This document shows, in pieces, positions 1 to 9,663 of a DNA stretch of 64,000 nt (positions are counted from its first letter, which is position 1; every line of letters begins with the position of its first letter). The position numbers and the translations under genes were made by a program. Where the stretch lies: contig JAEXNT010000031.1 in NCBI GenBank assembly GCA_023439545.1, forward strand, positions 62,001-126,000. The letters run 5' to 3'. This DNA comes from Bacillota bacterium (lineage in GTDB: Bacteria > Bacillota > Clostridia > Acetivibrionales > DTU013). The notes under the pieces were generated by a model that searched no databases, was not told the DNA's origin, and saw only the letters and a list, made by a program, of their open reading frames with translations.

Positions 1-62
1 TATTTACAGAGGTCCTGAAGTGCGGCGGCGTCATATTGGTATCGGCATTTTGTAAAAGTTGA
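1..62 (+). other. Possible 3' end of an upstream gene
   Basis: Frame 3 reads open from the window edge to a TGA at 60-62, giving a 19-residue tail with a hydrophobic stretch (GGVILVSAF). Frame 2 is also open, to a TAA at 53-55. Either could be the end of a truncated upstream coding region. The tail is too short to identify, and the stop at 60-62 overlaps the -35 box of the next promoter. Confidence 0.15.
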
Positions 63-87
63 CAATGTCCGATAAATTAACTATAAT
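59..87 (+). promoter_or_regulatory. Consensus sigma-A promoter of the GntR/UTRA regulator gene
   Basis: TTGACA at 59-64 and TATAAT at 82-87 are separated by exactly 17 bases, a perfect housekeeping promoter. Transcription would start near 94, about 20 bases before the start codon at 114. No clear palindrome overlaps it, so autoregulation cannot be read from the sequence. Confidence 0.85.
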
Positions 88-113
88 TTTCATATATTAT
101 GGAAGGTAAAATT

Positions 114-833
114 ATGCTTGAACGTTCGAATCCGAAGCCCTTATATCTGCAATTGACAGAGATAATAAGGGAAAAAATCCATAACGGCGAATGGGAAGCC
201 AATAATCCGATACCATCGGAGAATGAGCTCAGCAAGATTTACGGACTGAGCAGGATGACCGTCAGATCCGTTATCACTCAATTCGTTTCCGAGGGCTTGC
301 TGTACCGTGTACCAGGCAAGGGTACCTTTGTAGCAGAGCCTAAGATCACTGCGAAGTCTTTGTCCTATGCCGGCATAAGGGAACAGCTCGAACAAATGGG
401 ATATGCGATATCTACCCGGATACTGAGCACCGAGACAATCGGCGCCGCCGGTCAGGTCGCGGAAAACCTGGCTTTGGAAAGCGGCAGTCCCGTATATATG
501 ATAAAAAGGCTGAGGTACATCGGTGAAAATCCTCTCAGCCTGCATGTGAGCTATGTGCCCGTGGAAATGTGCAAAGGCCTCGATTCTGAAAAACTGGAGA
601 AGGAGCAGCTTTGTGTCGTACTCAAAAATGAGTACGGCCTGTCGCGCGGCAAAGTAGTTGAAACTCTCGAATCCTGTATGGCAACGACAACCGAAGCGAA
701 GCTTCTGGAAATAAAGGCGAACCATCCTCTGCTGCTGCTTGAAGATATCATATATTCCGGCGACGGGATACCTTTCGAATATTCAAAAGTCCTTTTCAGA
801 GGCGACAAGATCAAGATCAAAATGGAATTCTGA
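114..833 (+). CDS. GntR-family (HutC/UTRA) transcriptional regulator
   Basis: A DNA-binding regulator of about 239 residues. The first 70 residues form a GntR winged helix (NPKPLYLQL, IPSENELSKIYGLSRMTVR, then a GKGTFVAEP wing). From about residue 80 to the end it matches the UTRA effector-binding fold of the HutC subfamily, which usually senses a sugar, sugar phosphate or amino-acid derivative. The start at 114 is chosen over the ATG at 99 because GGAAGG at 101-106 sits seven bases before it, while the ATG at 99 lies upstream of that site. The gene has its own promoter and is followed by a terminator-like hairpin. It precedes the transaldolase-like/LctP pair, which it may control; that link is inferred from position only. 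Confidence 0.9.
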   Translation: MLERSNPKPLYLQLTEIIREKIHNGEWEANNPIPSENELSKIYGLSRMTVRSVITQFVSEGLLYRVPGKGTFVAEPKITAKSLSYAGIREQLEQMGYAISTRILSTETIGAAGQVAENLALESGSPVYMIKRLRYIGENPLSLHVSYVPVEMCKGLDSEKLEKEQLCVVLKNEYGLSRGKVVETLESCMATTTEAKLLEIKANHPLLLLEDIIYSGDGIPFEYSKVLFRGDKIKIKMEF

Positions 834-858
834 CAGTGTTTTCTGAATATGCTCTGCC

Positions 859-891
859 GACTGATTTTCGCAAATATGCGAAAGTCTTTTT
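859..891 (+). terminator. Intrinsic terminator after the GntR gene
   Basis: TTTCGCA (866-872) pairs with TGCGAAA (877-883) around an AATA loop, with outer GAC/GTC pairing possible, and CTTTTT follows. This fits a rho-independent terminator that separates the regulator from the transaldolase-like gene. Confidence 0.7.
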
Positions 892-959
892 GCGCATCTC
901 TTTTTAGCCTTGATTATAGCTATGAAACCATTCTTTTATTTCACTAAGGGGGAAATAAT

Positions 960-2306
960 ATGAGCAACAACTTACCATTTTGCCGGTTGAATTGCAGCCT
1001 GGGCTCATTGCTGAGTCCGGCCAATGAAGAAGGAAATATCGCCATAATAAGTTCCGATGAAGATTATGTCAGGAGAGTCCAGGACAAACCCCTCGGACTT
1101 GACGAGTTTATAAAATTGAAGGATTTTGTGAAATACATCGGAGTAACCCAAAACTTCAGGGAGATCGTCGACTTCTTCAAATCTCCGAAGGGAGAAACGC
1201 CGGCTGGTTTCCGCGTGGAATACGTGCTGGAGGGTAGTGTTCTGAAAGCCGATCTGGCGAGGGACATCGCCTATGACCGGAACGGAATCAGGCGGCCGAC
1301 GAATCTGCTGTTTTCAGCAGATTCCGCGAACCCGTACGAGGTGGCGCCTGTAAGTAACCTCCTTGCCAATCTGACCTGCAACCCCGGGATAATATACGAT
1401 CTTTTCATAAACAACCCGAAAGCCAATATTGGCAATAAATATAAGACAAGAGACGAGGTCATGGAGGAGATCGGCAGAATACTGGGTCCCGGCGCCGATA
1501 TAAGCGTCGAGCTGAACAATCCCTTCTCCGCTTCGGAACAGGAGATTCTCGAGGAAGCTGCGAAATTCAAGGAGATGCTCTCGAAATACAGGGTTGTTAT
1601 AAAAGTGCCGCATACCGGTCCCGTCAACAAGGATAACGTCGGGGAGCTTCTGATCGGGGATAAGAAATTCCAGAGACGTTACAGCGACGGCTCCGTAGAG
1701 GACATGTTCAGGGGCCATAACCTGGCGCTCATGCTCCACGAACACGGATACAGGGTCAACTTCACGCTGATGTTCGAGCCGTACCAGACAGCGCTGGCGC
1801 TCCAGGCCAGGCCGTATTTCATCAACAGCTTCATCAGGCACAGGGGCGCCCACACACACATGATAAAAGGACTTCTTGAAGCATACAATACCAGCGGAGA
1901 GACGGCTTTCCTGAAACAGCTGCGCAGTTATATGATCGATACCGATTACTTCTCGGCAAAGGACACGGACATAGACTTTTTCAAGGTGAAGGAAACCGCA
2001 GAGCTTTTTGTTGAACAGAGAAATGCGGATACTGTTGAAGGATCAGACGGTCTCGACGGAGTGAGGCACAACCTCAGGTGGCTGAGGCAGGCCAACCTGC
2101 CCGATACCAGGCTTATAATCTGCAGCATGGAAGGTGAAAGGAACTACCCCGATATCGACAGGCTGTTGACAGAAGAGGAATTCAGAGATATGGTAGGTAA
2201 AGTGGTCATTACGGCAGAGCCCGGATACCTCGCTAGATTCACCTCGACTCCGCAGGTAGTGGCTTACCAGAGAAGATTCATGAATGCGGCAAACGGACAA
2301 AAGTAA
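960..2306 (+). CDS. Transaldolase-like (TAL/FSA family) aldolase, long form
   Basis: A 448-residue protein whose middle resembles the transaldolase/fructose-6-phosphate aldolase TIM barrel. It shows NPGIIYDLF near residue 140, an ISVELNNPF strand, the Schiff-base strand VVIKVPHTGP with the likely catalytic lysine at 215, and GYRVNFTLMFEPYQTALAL followed by YFINSFIRH, the pattern of barrel strands 6 and 7 in this family. Typical FSA-type proteins are about 215-230 residues and classical transaldolases about 315-380, so this one has long N- and C-terminal additions. Its substrate is unknown. AAGGGGGAA at 946-954 supports the start. The gene lies 17 bases before an LctP-type permease, suggesting one operon that imports an organic acid or sugar acid and cleaves or condenses it. 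The family call is fairly secure; the reaction is not. Confidence 0.65.
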   Translation: MSNNLPFCRLNCSLGSLLSPANEEGNIAIISSDEDYVRRVQDKPLGLDEFIKLKDFVKYIGVTQNFREIVDFFKSPKGETPAGFRVEYVLEGSVLKADLARDIAYDRNGIRRPTNLLFSADSANPYEVAPVSNLLANLTCNPGIIYDLFINNPKANIGNKYKTRDEVMEEIGRILGPGADISVELNNPFSASEQEILEEAAKFKEMLSKYRVVIKVPHTGPVNKDNVGELLIGDKKFQRRYSDGSVEDMFRGHNLALMLHEHGYRVNFTLMFEPYQTALALQARPYFINSFIRHRGAHTHMIKGLLEAYNTSGETAFLKQLRSYMIDTDYFSAKDTDIDFFKVKETAELFVEQRNADTVEGSDGLDGVRHNLRWLRQANLPDTRLIICSMEGERNYPDIDRLLTEEEFRDMVGKVVITAEPGYLARFTSTPQVVAYQRRFMNAANGQK

Positions 2307-2323
2307 AAGGAGAAATGTAATAG

Positions 2324-3892
2324 ATGTGGCAGGCGGCTATCCCGTTTTCTAATGTTTTTATTGCCGCCGTAATTGCGGCGGCGCCTATAATATGGATATT
2401 GTTCGGCATGCTGAAGCTTCAGCTGCCATCGTACAAAACAGGGCTCATAGCGCTTGCGATGGTGGCGCTGTCTGCGCTCCTGATATGGAAGATGCCTGCC
2501 GGGCTGCTGATCCAGTCCGTCGTGGAAGGTGTGATGCTCGGTCTTTTCCCCATAATATGGGTCATATTTGCAGCCATATTCACCTATAACCTTCTCGTAA
2601 AGAGCGGCGCAATGGAAAAGATAAAGCGGATGCTTTCGAGCATATCGACGGATCCCCGTGCGCAGGTGATCATAATAGCATTTGCCTTCGGTGGGTTCAT
2701 GGAGGCCACGGCAGGCTTCGGGACCGCTGTTGCGATCCCTGTGACCATTCTTATTTCAATGGGTTTCGAAGCTGAGCTTGCAGCCGTACTGTGCCTCGTC
2801 GCGAACACTGTGCCTGTGGCTTTCGGAGTCGTGGGCATACCTGTCATAACGCTCGCACAGCTGACAGGTCTGCCGCTTGGAGAGGTTTCGTTCAACACCG
2901 CGCTTCAACTGCTGCCGTTATCCGTGGTATTGCCTTTGATACTTGTCATCATAACTACCGGAAGGATCAGGGACGTAAAGGGAATGATCCCTGCAGCAGT
3001 CGTCAGCGGCATCACCTTTGCGGCAGGCCAGACACTGGTCGCGTGGGCCGTGGGTCCGGAGCTTGCTGCGGTAGTCGGTTCGATACTTGCCCTGGCGGCT
3101 TCTGTAGTGTGCGTCAGACTGCAGGGAAACAAAAAAGTCTGGCAATTCCCGGGCCGGATACAAACCGGTGCGGAGAAGGGCCCGAAGGTCGGGTTGGTTG
3201 AAGGTCTCAAGGCCTGGAGCCCATATATTTTTATCCTGGTATTCGTACTTGCTACCAGGCTGCTGCCCGCGCTGAGTTTTCTGAACAAGGCGCCGTTCAC
3301 GGTGAAGCGCCTGTTCTATACCGGCAAGGGCGGATCGCCTATGAGCTTCCAGCTCCTGTCCAACCCCGGTACGATCATACTGATTGCAGCCATACTCGGC
3401 GGACTGATCCAAAGGGTAAGCTTCAAGGATATCCTCTCAGTCGGTTGGATGACGCTGAAGCAGATTACGAAAACAACGGTTACCGTGTTGACGATCATAC
3501 CTCTTTCGAAGGTAATGGGCTACAGCGGTATGATCTCAGTGATTTCGACGGGACTTACCAACGTGACGGGATCGTTCTTCCCTCTCATTTCGCCCTTCAT
3601 AGGCGCACTGGGAACGTTCATAACGGGCAGCGATACTTCCGCTAACGCTTTATTCGGCGAATTGCAGAGGCAGACGGCGCAGCAGATCGGGAGCAGCCCG
3701 GCCTGGCTGGCAGCCTCCAATGCTGCCGGTGCGACCATCGGGAAGATGATATCGCCGCAAAGTATTGCAATAGCGGTTTCAGCCATAGGCTTGCCGGAGC
3801 TTGAAGGAAAGATTATGAAAAGGACTCTGAAATATGCAGTTGTTTTCGTAGTAGTCCTTGGAATAATAGTATACGCGGGTAATATAGGTTGA
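2324..3892 (+). CDS. L-lactate permease (LctP) family transporter
   Basis: A polytopic membrane protein of 522 residues with about 12-14 hydrophobic segments. It carries two LctP-family hallmarks: GGFMEATAGFGTAVAIP near residues 123-139 and GSDTSANALFGELQ in the C-terminal half. Known members carry lactate or glycolate with protons or sodium; relatives probably move other hydroxy acids. The start at 2324 is preceded by AAAAGGAG. It closely follows the transaldolase-like gene and is followed by a hairpin at 3901-3926. The pairing with an aldolase rather than lactate dehydrogenase genes suggests a different hydroxy-acid or sugar-acid substrate; that is inference. Confidence 0.85.
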   Translation: MWQAAIPFSNVFIAAVIAAAPIIWILFGMLKLQLPSYKTGLIALAMVALSALLIWKMPAGLLIQSVVEGVMLGLFPIIWVIFAAIFTYNLLVKSGAMEKIKRMLSSISTDPRAQVIIIAFAFGGFMEATAGFGTAVAIPVTILISMGFEAELAAVLCLVANTVPVAFGVVGIPVITLAQLTGLPLGEVSFNTALQLLPLSVVLPLILVIITTGRIRDVKGMIPAAVVSGITFAAGQTLVAWAVGPELAAVVGSILALAASVVCVRLQGNKKVWQFPGRIQTGAEKGPKVGLVEGLKAWSPYIFILVFVLATRLLPALSFLNKAPFTVKRLFYTGKGGSPMSFQLLSNPGTIILIAAILGGLIQRVSFKDILSVGWMTLKQITKTTVTVLTIIPLSKVMGYSGMISVISTGLTNVTGSFFPLISPFIGALGTFITGSDTSANALFGELQRQTAQQIGSSPAWLAASNAAGATIGKMISPQSIAIAVSAIGLPELEGKIMKRTLKYAVVFVVVLGIIVYAGNIG

Positions 3893-3900
3893 CGGTCACC

Positions 3901-3926
3901 GGCCGGCGTATTGACATACGCCGGCC
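3901..3926 (+). terminator. GC-rich hairpin after the LctP gene
   Basis: GGCCGGCGTAT (3901-3911) and ATACGCCGGCC (3916-3926) form a perfect 11-bp stem with a TGAC loop. No T-run follows, so it may be a terminator, an mRNA 3'-end stabiliser or both. Confidence 0.55.
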
Positions 3927-4008
3927 ATGAACGCATAATATTGATTACACCGCATAAATTGCATGCGAGCCTCGCAATTTCGTCCGGGTTAAGCATGGGG
4001 GATATTGA

Positions 4009-5508
4009 ATGATCAAAGTTATGATCGTGGAAGATGTGGATATCATAAGGGAGGATGTCATACGGCTGATCAACTGGCAGGAACACGGTTTTATCGTGAT
4101 AGCCGAAGCCAGGAACGGCGAGATGGGTCTCGAAATGTTCAGGAAGCACAAGCCTGAAATTGTCATTACCGATATCAGGATGCCTGTCATGACCGGCCTC
4201 GATATGATACAGGAGATACAGAAGACCGACAAGGATACGCAGTTCATTCTCTTGACGGACTACGGCGAGTTCGAGTATGCAAAAAAGGCCATGTATCTGG
4301 ACGTCCATTCTTATCTTCTGAAATATGAACTGGACGATGACATGTTGCTCCGCGAACTCGAAAAAGTGCGCGCAATCGTTGAAAAACAGCGGAATATAAA
4401 CAGGATGACGAAGTCGGAATATCTCAAGGATTGGCTCATCCATGGCAAACGGGAAGCGGACGATCCCCAAAGCTTTTTTGGCTGGTACGGCCACTGCTCC
4501 CTGATCGTAATAGATGCAAAAGGCTTCGACCGTAAGTCGTCCGAGCTTTATAACGACCTGCGGGAACAGCTGAATTCCGAAGCTCAGACTTATGAATTCG
4601 AATATATAGAAATGTCCCCGCAGGAGTATGTCATTTTTTTAAAGGTATCCGAAAGCTTCAGCGAGTTGAAAAGCATGAATTATATAAGGACGTTTATCAG
4701 CCGCCTGCAGACATTGTTCAGGGAGACTTGCGCATTGGAGACGGCCGCCGCCGTGGGCGCGTATATCTATGGCTCTGGTGATGTCGCCGACGCCTACAGA
4801 AAAACAAAAAAACTTTTGCAGCAGAAAGTTTTTTACCCGAAAAGCTGCATCATAGATTTCCCCCCGCCGGAGCCTCCGGCAGCCCGGAAAGAGGAGGTCG
4901 CGCAGCTCCTGAAGTCCATCAGGTCCAATATACAAAACCTTAATGCCGACGAACTGCACGATCAGATACCCAGGCTTTTTACAGGCCTTCTGCGCGCGAT
5001 CAAAAGTACCGAGCTGCTTGAAAACAGCGTCAGAGAACTTACCTTTGCGATCGCGAGCCGCAGCGTTCAGGGAAAAACGGACAACATGGGCGAAGTGCTT
5101 GATGAGATCATGGACTCCGTTCGCAATTATAACGTATATGTGCTTGCCGAGCTCTTCGACAAGGCGATAGAAATGCTAGGCGCCGATTTCGGTACACGGT
5201 ATTCCAAGCGTGTGAATGCCATCATAAGATACATTTCCGAGCATTACGGCGATGATATCAGTCTCTATGACCTTTCAAAGGAACTGGACCTCAGCGTGAT
5301 TTATATCAGCCAGTTATTCAAGAAGGAAGTGGGCATTACCTTCTCGGCGTATCTGACGAAGGTCAGGATCGATAAGGCGATCGAGCTGCTCAGGACAGGA
5401 CGCTACAAGGTGTACGAAGTGAGTAAAATGGTCGGCTATCAGACGGTCCAGTATTTCAGCAATATATTCAAAAAGGAAACCGGCAAAAAACCGGGCGATT
5501 TCTGTTAA
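4009..5508 (+). CDS. YesN-type response regulator (receiver plus AraC HTH)
   Basis: A cytoplasmic two-component response regulator of 499 residues. The receiver domain covers residues 1-120, with phospho-acceptor Asp55 in VITDIRMP, acidic residues VEDVD at 7-11 and the conserved lysine near 105 (SYLLKYE). A helical linker of about 270 residues follows, then a C-terminal AraC-type double helix-turn-helix (ISQLFKKEVGITFSAYL, then VGYQTVQYFSNIFKKETGKKPG). Such regulators pair with YesM-type histidine kinases and activate sugar ABC importers and glycosidases. The partner kinase is probably at 9820, separated from it by a GH2 gene and a kinase gene. A GGGGGA site lies upstream of the start. Confidence 0.92.
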   Translation: MIKVMIVEDVDIIREDVIRLINWQEHGFIVIAEARNGEMGLEMFRKHKPEIVITDIRMPVMTGLDMIQEIQKTDKDTQFILLTDYGEFEYAKKAMYLDVHSYLLKYELDDDMLLRELEKVRAIVEKQRNINRMTKSEYLKDWLIHGKREADDPQSFFGWYGHCSLIVIDAKGFDRKSSELYNDLREQLNSEAQTYEFEYIEMSPQEYVIFLKVSESFSELKSMNYIRTFISRLQTLFRETCALETAAAVGAYIYGSGDVADAYRKTKKLLQQKVFYPKSCIIDFPPPEPPAARKEEVAQLLKSIRSNIQNLNADELHDQIPRLFTGLLRAIKSTELLENSVRELTFAIASRSVQGKTDNMGEVLDEIMDSVRNYNVYVLAELFDKAIEMLGADFGTRYSKRVNAIIRYISEHYGDDISLYDLSKELDLSVIYISQLFKKEVGITFSAYLTKVRIDKAIELLRTGRYKVYEVSKMVGYQTVQYFSNIFKKETGKKPGDFC

Positions 5509-5578
5509 GGCTCGGCTAACGGAAGTCATATTTCAATGATCTCTGAAAGCGGCCGGCTTTGTACAAGGGTGCCTCGTA

Positions 5579-5607
5579 TTGACTGAGCCCGGCCATTGTG
5601 CTATATT
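5579..5607 (+). promoter_or_regulatory. Promoter of the first GH2 gene
   Basis: TTGACT at 5579-5584 and TATATT at 5602-5607 are separated by 17 bases. The leader to the start codon at 5736 is about 120 bases. The segment 5550-5594 just upstream holds GC-rich half-repeats (GGCCGGCT and AGCCCGGCC) that could be an operator or hairpin. Confidence 0.7.
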
Positions 5608-5735
5608 TTACTGTATATACAAGTAAATACATATATAGAGCTTAATTTCTTCTATATGATGTCATAAAAATAGACGGCATGCCAAAAATAAGCCGGTAAT
5701 GCATCGCTTCAGGAGTACAAATACGGAGGTATAAG

Positions 5736-8234
5736 ATGAAAAACACTGTAATACTCAAAGAAGGATGGTCGATCAGAAAAATAAATCCCGCTGACAGTCT
5801 TGACGAAAAGCGGATAGCGGAGTACTCGGCGGGTAACAGCGGGGAACTGTCTGCCGGGATGCCCGCACAGGTCCATGAAATATTGCTGGGGTACGGTAAG
5901 ATAGAAGATCCGACAGTTCTGGGGAATACTGAAAAATGTCTCTGGGTGTCCGAATCCGACTGGATATACAAATGCGAATTCAATGCAACCAAAGCAGGCA
6001 AAAGGCAGTATCTGAACTTCAAAGGGCTCGACACACTGGCTGACATCTATCTGAACGGCAGTCATATCGCCAGCCATAACGATATGTACATTCCACTCAG
6101 GGTAGATGTGACAGAGACCTTGAGGGATACCAATACGCTTCTCGTCCATTTTCACTCGCCCCAGGAATATCTCAGGCATCACAGCTGCGCCGCGATCGAC
6201 AGCGGCAAGGTGGCAAAGCATAAATTACTCAGAAAGCCCGTGCATGATTTTATAGATTTTCTTGGTACAAAGCCGTATTTTACAAATATAGGCATATTCG
6301 CCGACGTCATACTCGAGACGGCGGAGGAATGTGAGCTCGTATACGCCGACATACAGGCGAAGCTCAGCGATGATTACAAGAACGGTATTTTGCAGATAAC
6401 TGCGGACGGTCTGGGCCGGCTCGAGAACGGTTCACTGGAGATCACTGTCACTGCGCCCGACGGGAAGGTTTGCGGTAAGCTTTCGGTGAACCTCGGAAAA
6501 ACCGGGGCGGACGAATGGGCTAAGAATGCCAGGCTTTCAATTGAGGAACCTGCCCTTTGGTGGCCGCGCACTCTCGGCGGACAGCCCCTCTACAAGGTTG
6601 AGGTCGGTTTGACGGACAACGGTGTTCTGACGGATAAAGTTGTAAAGAACATAGGTTTCAGGAAGATAGAAATGGCCGAGCCGTTTGACTTTACCATAAA
6701 CGGGAGGCCTTTGAAGCTCTGGGGGGCGTGTTTCGCGCCTACGCAGAGGTTAACCAACGTATGGAGCAGCAGGATTGCCAATACTCTTATGGATATGGTC
6801 GAGAACGCCAACATGAATATCATGAGGATATGGGGCGAGGGAGTGCCGTACCCGGACGAATTGTACGATGAGGCGGACAAGAGGGGACTCCTGCTCTGGC
6901 AGGAATTCTACATGAGCTACGGAATGCATCCGGATGAAGAGTGGTACAAGGAACTCTGCAGAAAAGAAGCCGAATATGTTGTAAAGAGATTGAAGAACCG
7001 CGCTTCGGTTTTGATGTGGTGCGGCGGCAACGAGACCTCGATGAGTGTGCAATACGACCACCCGGGCGAGAAATGCTACGGTGACGAGATCTATCTCGAA
7101 GATTACAAGAAAATATGCGAAAGCTTGGATCCGGACCGGTATTATCATCCGACTTCACCCTACGGAGGCGCTTTTGCGAACAGTCCGCGCGAGGGCGATA
7201 CCCATGGGTATACTCATATCTGGTACGTACCGGGAGCCGATTACCCCGTATTCCTTTCCGAGAATACAAGGGTTTCGACGCCTGCCCTGAAAAGCATGAA
7301 AAAATACATGGGGGATAAGCTGTGGCCCGATGGCTATACGCCAATGGTGAGAAACCATCAGGAGCCTCCGATGCCGGAAACATGGATTGAGCGTGCTCCC
7401 GGCGGCGTATGGGAACGAACCAAAAATTTTGAGAAGTTCTATGACGCCGATAATCCGGAAGACCTTATCTACAGGCTGAGCTCGGCGCACACACAGCATA
7501 TAAGGGAAACGGCGGAAAGATCGAGAAGGGGCAGGCCTGCATACGATACTTCCGGTAAAAGGATCTGCAAGGGGCATACCGTATGGAAGCTGAATGAACC
7601 GTATCCGGCCTTCTATTCAAGCATGATAGACTATTACCTCGAGCCGAATATGCCGTATTATGCTTTAAGGCGGGCCAACGAACCCGTACTGCTTTCGTTC
7701 GACGTAGGTAACGACATATACCTGTGGATCGTTAATGACAGCGCCGTTGCGGCAGGAGGGACTGTAGTCTGCGACCTGTTCAACCCGAGGACAAACTCTG
7801 TGATAAAGGAAATGAGGAAGGAAGTAACCGTATCGCCCGATGAATCCAAGGTCATTTTCAGGCTAGACGAATTCGGTCAGTTCAGGCGTGAGAATTTCCT
7901 CTACGCACGGCTTGAGGACAAAAACGGGAACGTCATTGCCAGAACCAACGATTACGTCGACAGCGAGCGTTATTTGTACTTCCCCGACGCAGCTCTCAAA
8001 TTGCGGCAGGAGGGAGAAGAGCTTGTAATAAAGGCGGATAAATTCGCAAGGTGCATAGAGCTGTCGGGCAACGATAACGGAGATGAATTCGGCTGGTTCT
8101 TCCAGGACAATTATTTTGATCTGATGCCCTGGGAAACGAAGAGGGTCAGGGTCCTCGGGAAACACAGCAAGGGGCTGGTCACGGCCAAAGCCCGGTTTTC
8201 TTCGCACAGGGCGGAAATACAATACAAAAAGTAA
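5736..8234 (+). CDS. Glycoside hydrolase family 2 protein, paralogue 1 (beta-mannosidase-like)
   Basis: An 832-residue intracellular GH2 enzyme with no signal peptide. The N-terminal jelly-roll domain has the typical W..S..DW.Y and GLDTLADIYLNG segments. The TIM barrel carries RIWGEGVPYPDELYDEADKRG, the acid/base motif WCGGNE with Glu433, and the probable nucleophile Glu509 in FLSEN. This pattern is closest to the beta-mannosidase/exo-beta-glucosaminidase branch of GH2, which removes single sugars from oligosaccharide ends with retention. The start follows a strong GGAGGT. It is the first of three paralogues in 15 kb (others at 14868 and 18333) and lies between the response regulator and its probable kinase. 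Exact sugar specificity cannot be read. Confidence 0.85.
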   Translation: MKNTVILKEGWSIRKINPADSLDEKRIAEYSAGNSGELSAGMPAQVHEILLGYGKIEDPTVLGNTEKCLWVSESDWIYKCEFNATKAGKRQYLNFKGLDTLADIYLNGSHIASHNDMYIPLRVDVTETLRDTNTLLVHFHSPQEYLRHHSCAAIDSGKVAKHKLLRKPVHDFIDFLGTKPYFTNIGIFADVILETAEECELVYADIQAKLSDDYKNGILQITADGLGRLENGSLEITVTAPDGKVCGKLSVNLGKTGADEWAKNARLSIEEPALWWPRTLGGQPLYKVEVGLTDNGVLTDKVVKNIGFRKIEMAEPFDFTINGRPLKLWGACFAPTQRLTNVWSSRIANTLMDMVENANMNIMRIWGEGVPYPDELYDEADKRGLLLWQEFYMSYGMHPDEEWYKELCRKEAEYVVKRLKNRASVLMWCGGNETSMSVQYDHPGEKCYGDEIYLEDYKKICESLDPDRYYHPTSPYGGAFANSPREGDTHGYTHIWYVPGADYPVFLSENTRVSTPALKSMKKYMGDKLWPDGYTPMVRNHQEPPMPETWIERAPGGVWERTKNFEKFYDADNPEDLIYRLSSAHTQHIRETAERSRRGRPAYDTSGKRICKGHTVWKLNEPYPAFYSSMIDYYLEPNMPYYALRRANEPVLLSFDVGNDIYLWIVNDSAVAAGGTVVCDLFNPRTNSVIKEMRKEVTVSPDESKVIFRLDEFGQFRRENFLYARLEDKNGNVIARTNDYVDSERYLYFPDAALKLRQEGEELVIKADKFARCIELSGNDNGDEFGWFFQDNYFDLMPWETKRVRVLGKHSKGLVTAKARFSSHRAEIQYKK

Positions 8235-8277
8235 GCTGCAGTAAAAAAGCTGTTAACGGTAAAAGGAGGTAGCCGGT

Positions 8278-9615
8278 ATGAAGGATTTGATCTCCAGGCT
8301 GAGGGTAGATCCCGACAGGGATCTCAAAAGGCTTCTGGAAGCTATGGACAATAACGGGGTCTCCATACTGCCCACCGGCATGGAAAGGCATTTTGAGATA
8401 GCCAGGCTTAAGCCGGCCGGGTTCCGGAACCACGATACCGTGCTCGGCATTTCCATAGGCGGTTCGAATACGAAGGTAATCCTTGCATCCATGAGAGACG
8501 GGAGGCTGGTCATCCATCATCTTGCCGCCAGGGCGAACCCTCTGACGAAAACGCACTATACCGATTACTTCGATTCCTTTTTGTTTGGGGATAAAGCAAT
8601 CAGGGAATACATGAGTAATTCCAAAGACCTGTGCGTCGGCATATCCGTGGCGGTTCCCATAATTGACGGAGTACCGTTCCATAAGCACAAGATACCTACT
8701 ATAGAAGGCCTGATCGCGCGTGATTATGAGAGGGACGCGGCGACCCATAACATATATGAAAACATGCGGGCATACCTGAAAGAGCGGGGAGTGGCGGTAA
8801 GGTCGCTGTTTTGCCAGTTCGATTCCATAGTGGCAAACTACGGCGGCGCATCGCTCAGCGAGCTCGGACCGGATGAAAAGACAATGCTGCTTGTCTGCGG
8901 TACCGGGCTGGCAGCCGCTATAGAGCAGAATACGGTGTCTATCGGGATGGCCGACGTATTCGACAAAACTCTTGATGACGATACCCTTCTGCCTTTTGAC
9001 CTTACCGAAGGCCATCAATACCAGTATGCGATTGCGGGAAAAGGCCTCTATGGCCTTATGGAGAGGGCTGTCAGACTAAAGGCGCGAGAGGCGGGTTCGA
9101 AGCTGCAATCGTTCGATCCCGCAGTTTATTTCAAAACAGCTTACGACACCAGATCGGTAGTAGAGTTGTGGGAAAGTACGCTGGGACACGGTATCATGGG
9201 AAAAGCAAAGGAAATATTGAGCGAGGCCGGCTCCGATATGTTTTTTGAGCTGCAGGACATCGCTTCCGCAATAGTTGAGCGTGCCATTACAGGGCTCGCT
9301 AACTGTGCGGCGGCGGCGATCTACGCGGACTCTTCCGCCGGCGGCAAACCGCATACCGTATTTTTCGAGGGTAGTATAGCCTTGAACGGGAATATGCTGC
9401 CAAGGATCAAAAACGAGATCATCCACAGGATCGGCTCGAGCCCTGCGTATGACGAACTGAATATTCCCAGGCCTCCGGTACCTTTGCTGTGCAAGACCCC
9501 GATGCCTGTTATTTCAGATAATGCGGGTATTCCGGAAAGGGAATTGCAGCAGGTAGACCTGACTGTAAAGGGAGCCGTAACCTCGGCTATAGCCGAAGAT
9601 ATCCTTAAAGCCTGA
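8278..9615 (+). CDS. Hexokinase-fold (ASKHA) sugar kinase
   Basis: A 445-residue kinase. The phosphate-1 motif GISIGGSNTK is at residues 57-66, the phosphate-2 motif LLVCGTG at 204-210, and an adenosine motif FFEGS lies in the C-terminal third. Asp182 in FDSIVA is the candidate catalytic base. Size and motif order resemble eukaryotic-type hexokinases more than the shorter ROK glucokinases. It probably phosphorylates a hexose or hexosamine released by the neighbouring GH2 enzymes; the sugar is inferred from context. AAAGGAGG precedes the start, 43 bases after the GH2 gene, so the two are likely co-transcribed. Confidence 0.75.
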   Translation: MKDLISRLRVDPDRDLKRLLEAMDNNGVSILPTGMERHFEIARLKPAGFRNHDTVLGISIGGSNTKVILASMRDGRLVIHHLAARANPLTKTHYTDYFDSFLFGDKAIREYMSNSKDLCVGISVAVPIIDGVPFHKHKIPTIEGLIARDYERDAATHNIYENMRAYLKERGVAVRSLFCQFDSIVANYGGASLSELGPDEKTMLLVCGTGLAAAIEQNTVSIGMADVFDKTLDDDTLLPFDLTEGHQYQYAIAGKGLYGLMERAVRLKAREAGSKLQSFDPAVYFKTAYDTRSVVELWESTLGHGIMGKAKEILSEAGSDMFFELQDIASAIVERAITGLANCAAAAIYADSSAGGKPHTVFFEGSIALNGNMLPRIKNEIIHRIGSSPAYDELNIPRPPVPLLCKTPMPVISDNAGIPERELQQVDLTVKGAVTSAIAEDILKA

Positions 9616-9663
9616 TCCGTGATTAAAAAGCCAGCCAGATACTGCCGTACCAAAACCAATCAC

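Noticed and set aside
960..3892. Sulfoquinovose (sulfo-transaldolase) pathway
   Set aside because: Only a transaldolase-like protein would fit. There is no sulfoquinovosidase of the expected family, no isomerase and no sulfolactaldehyde enzyme nearby, and the protein is much longer than expected.
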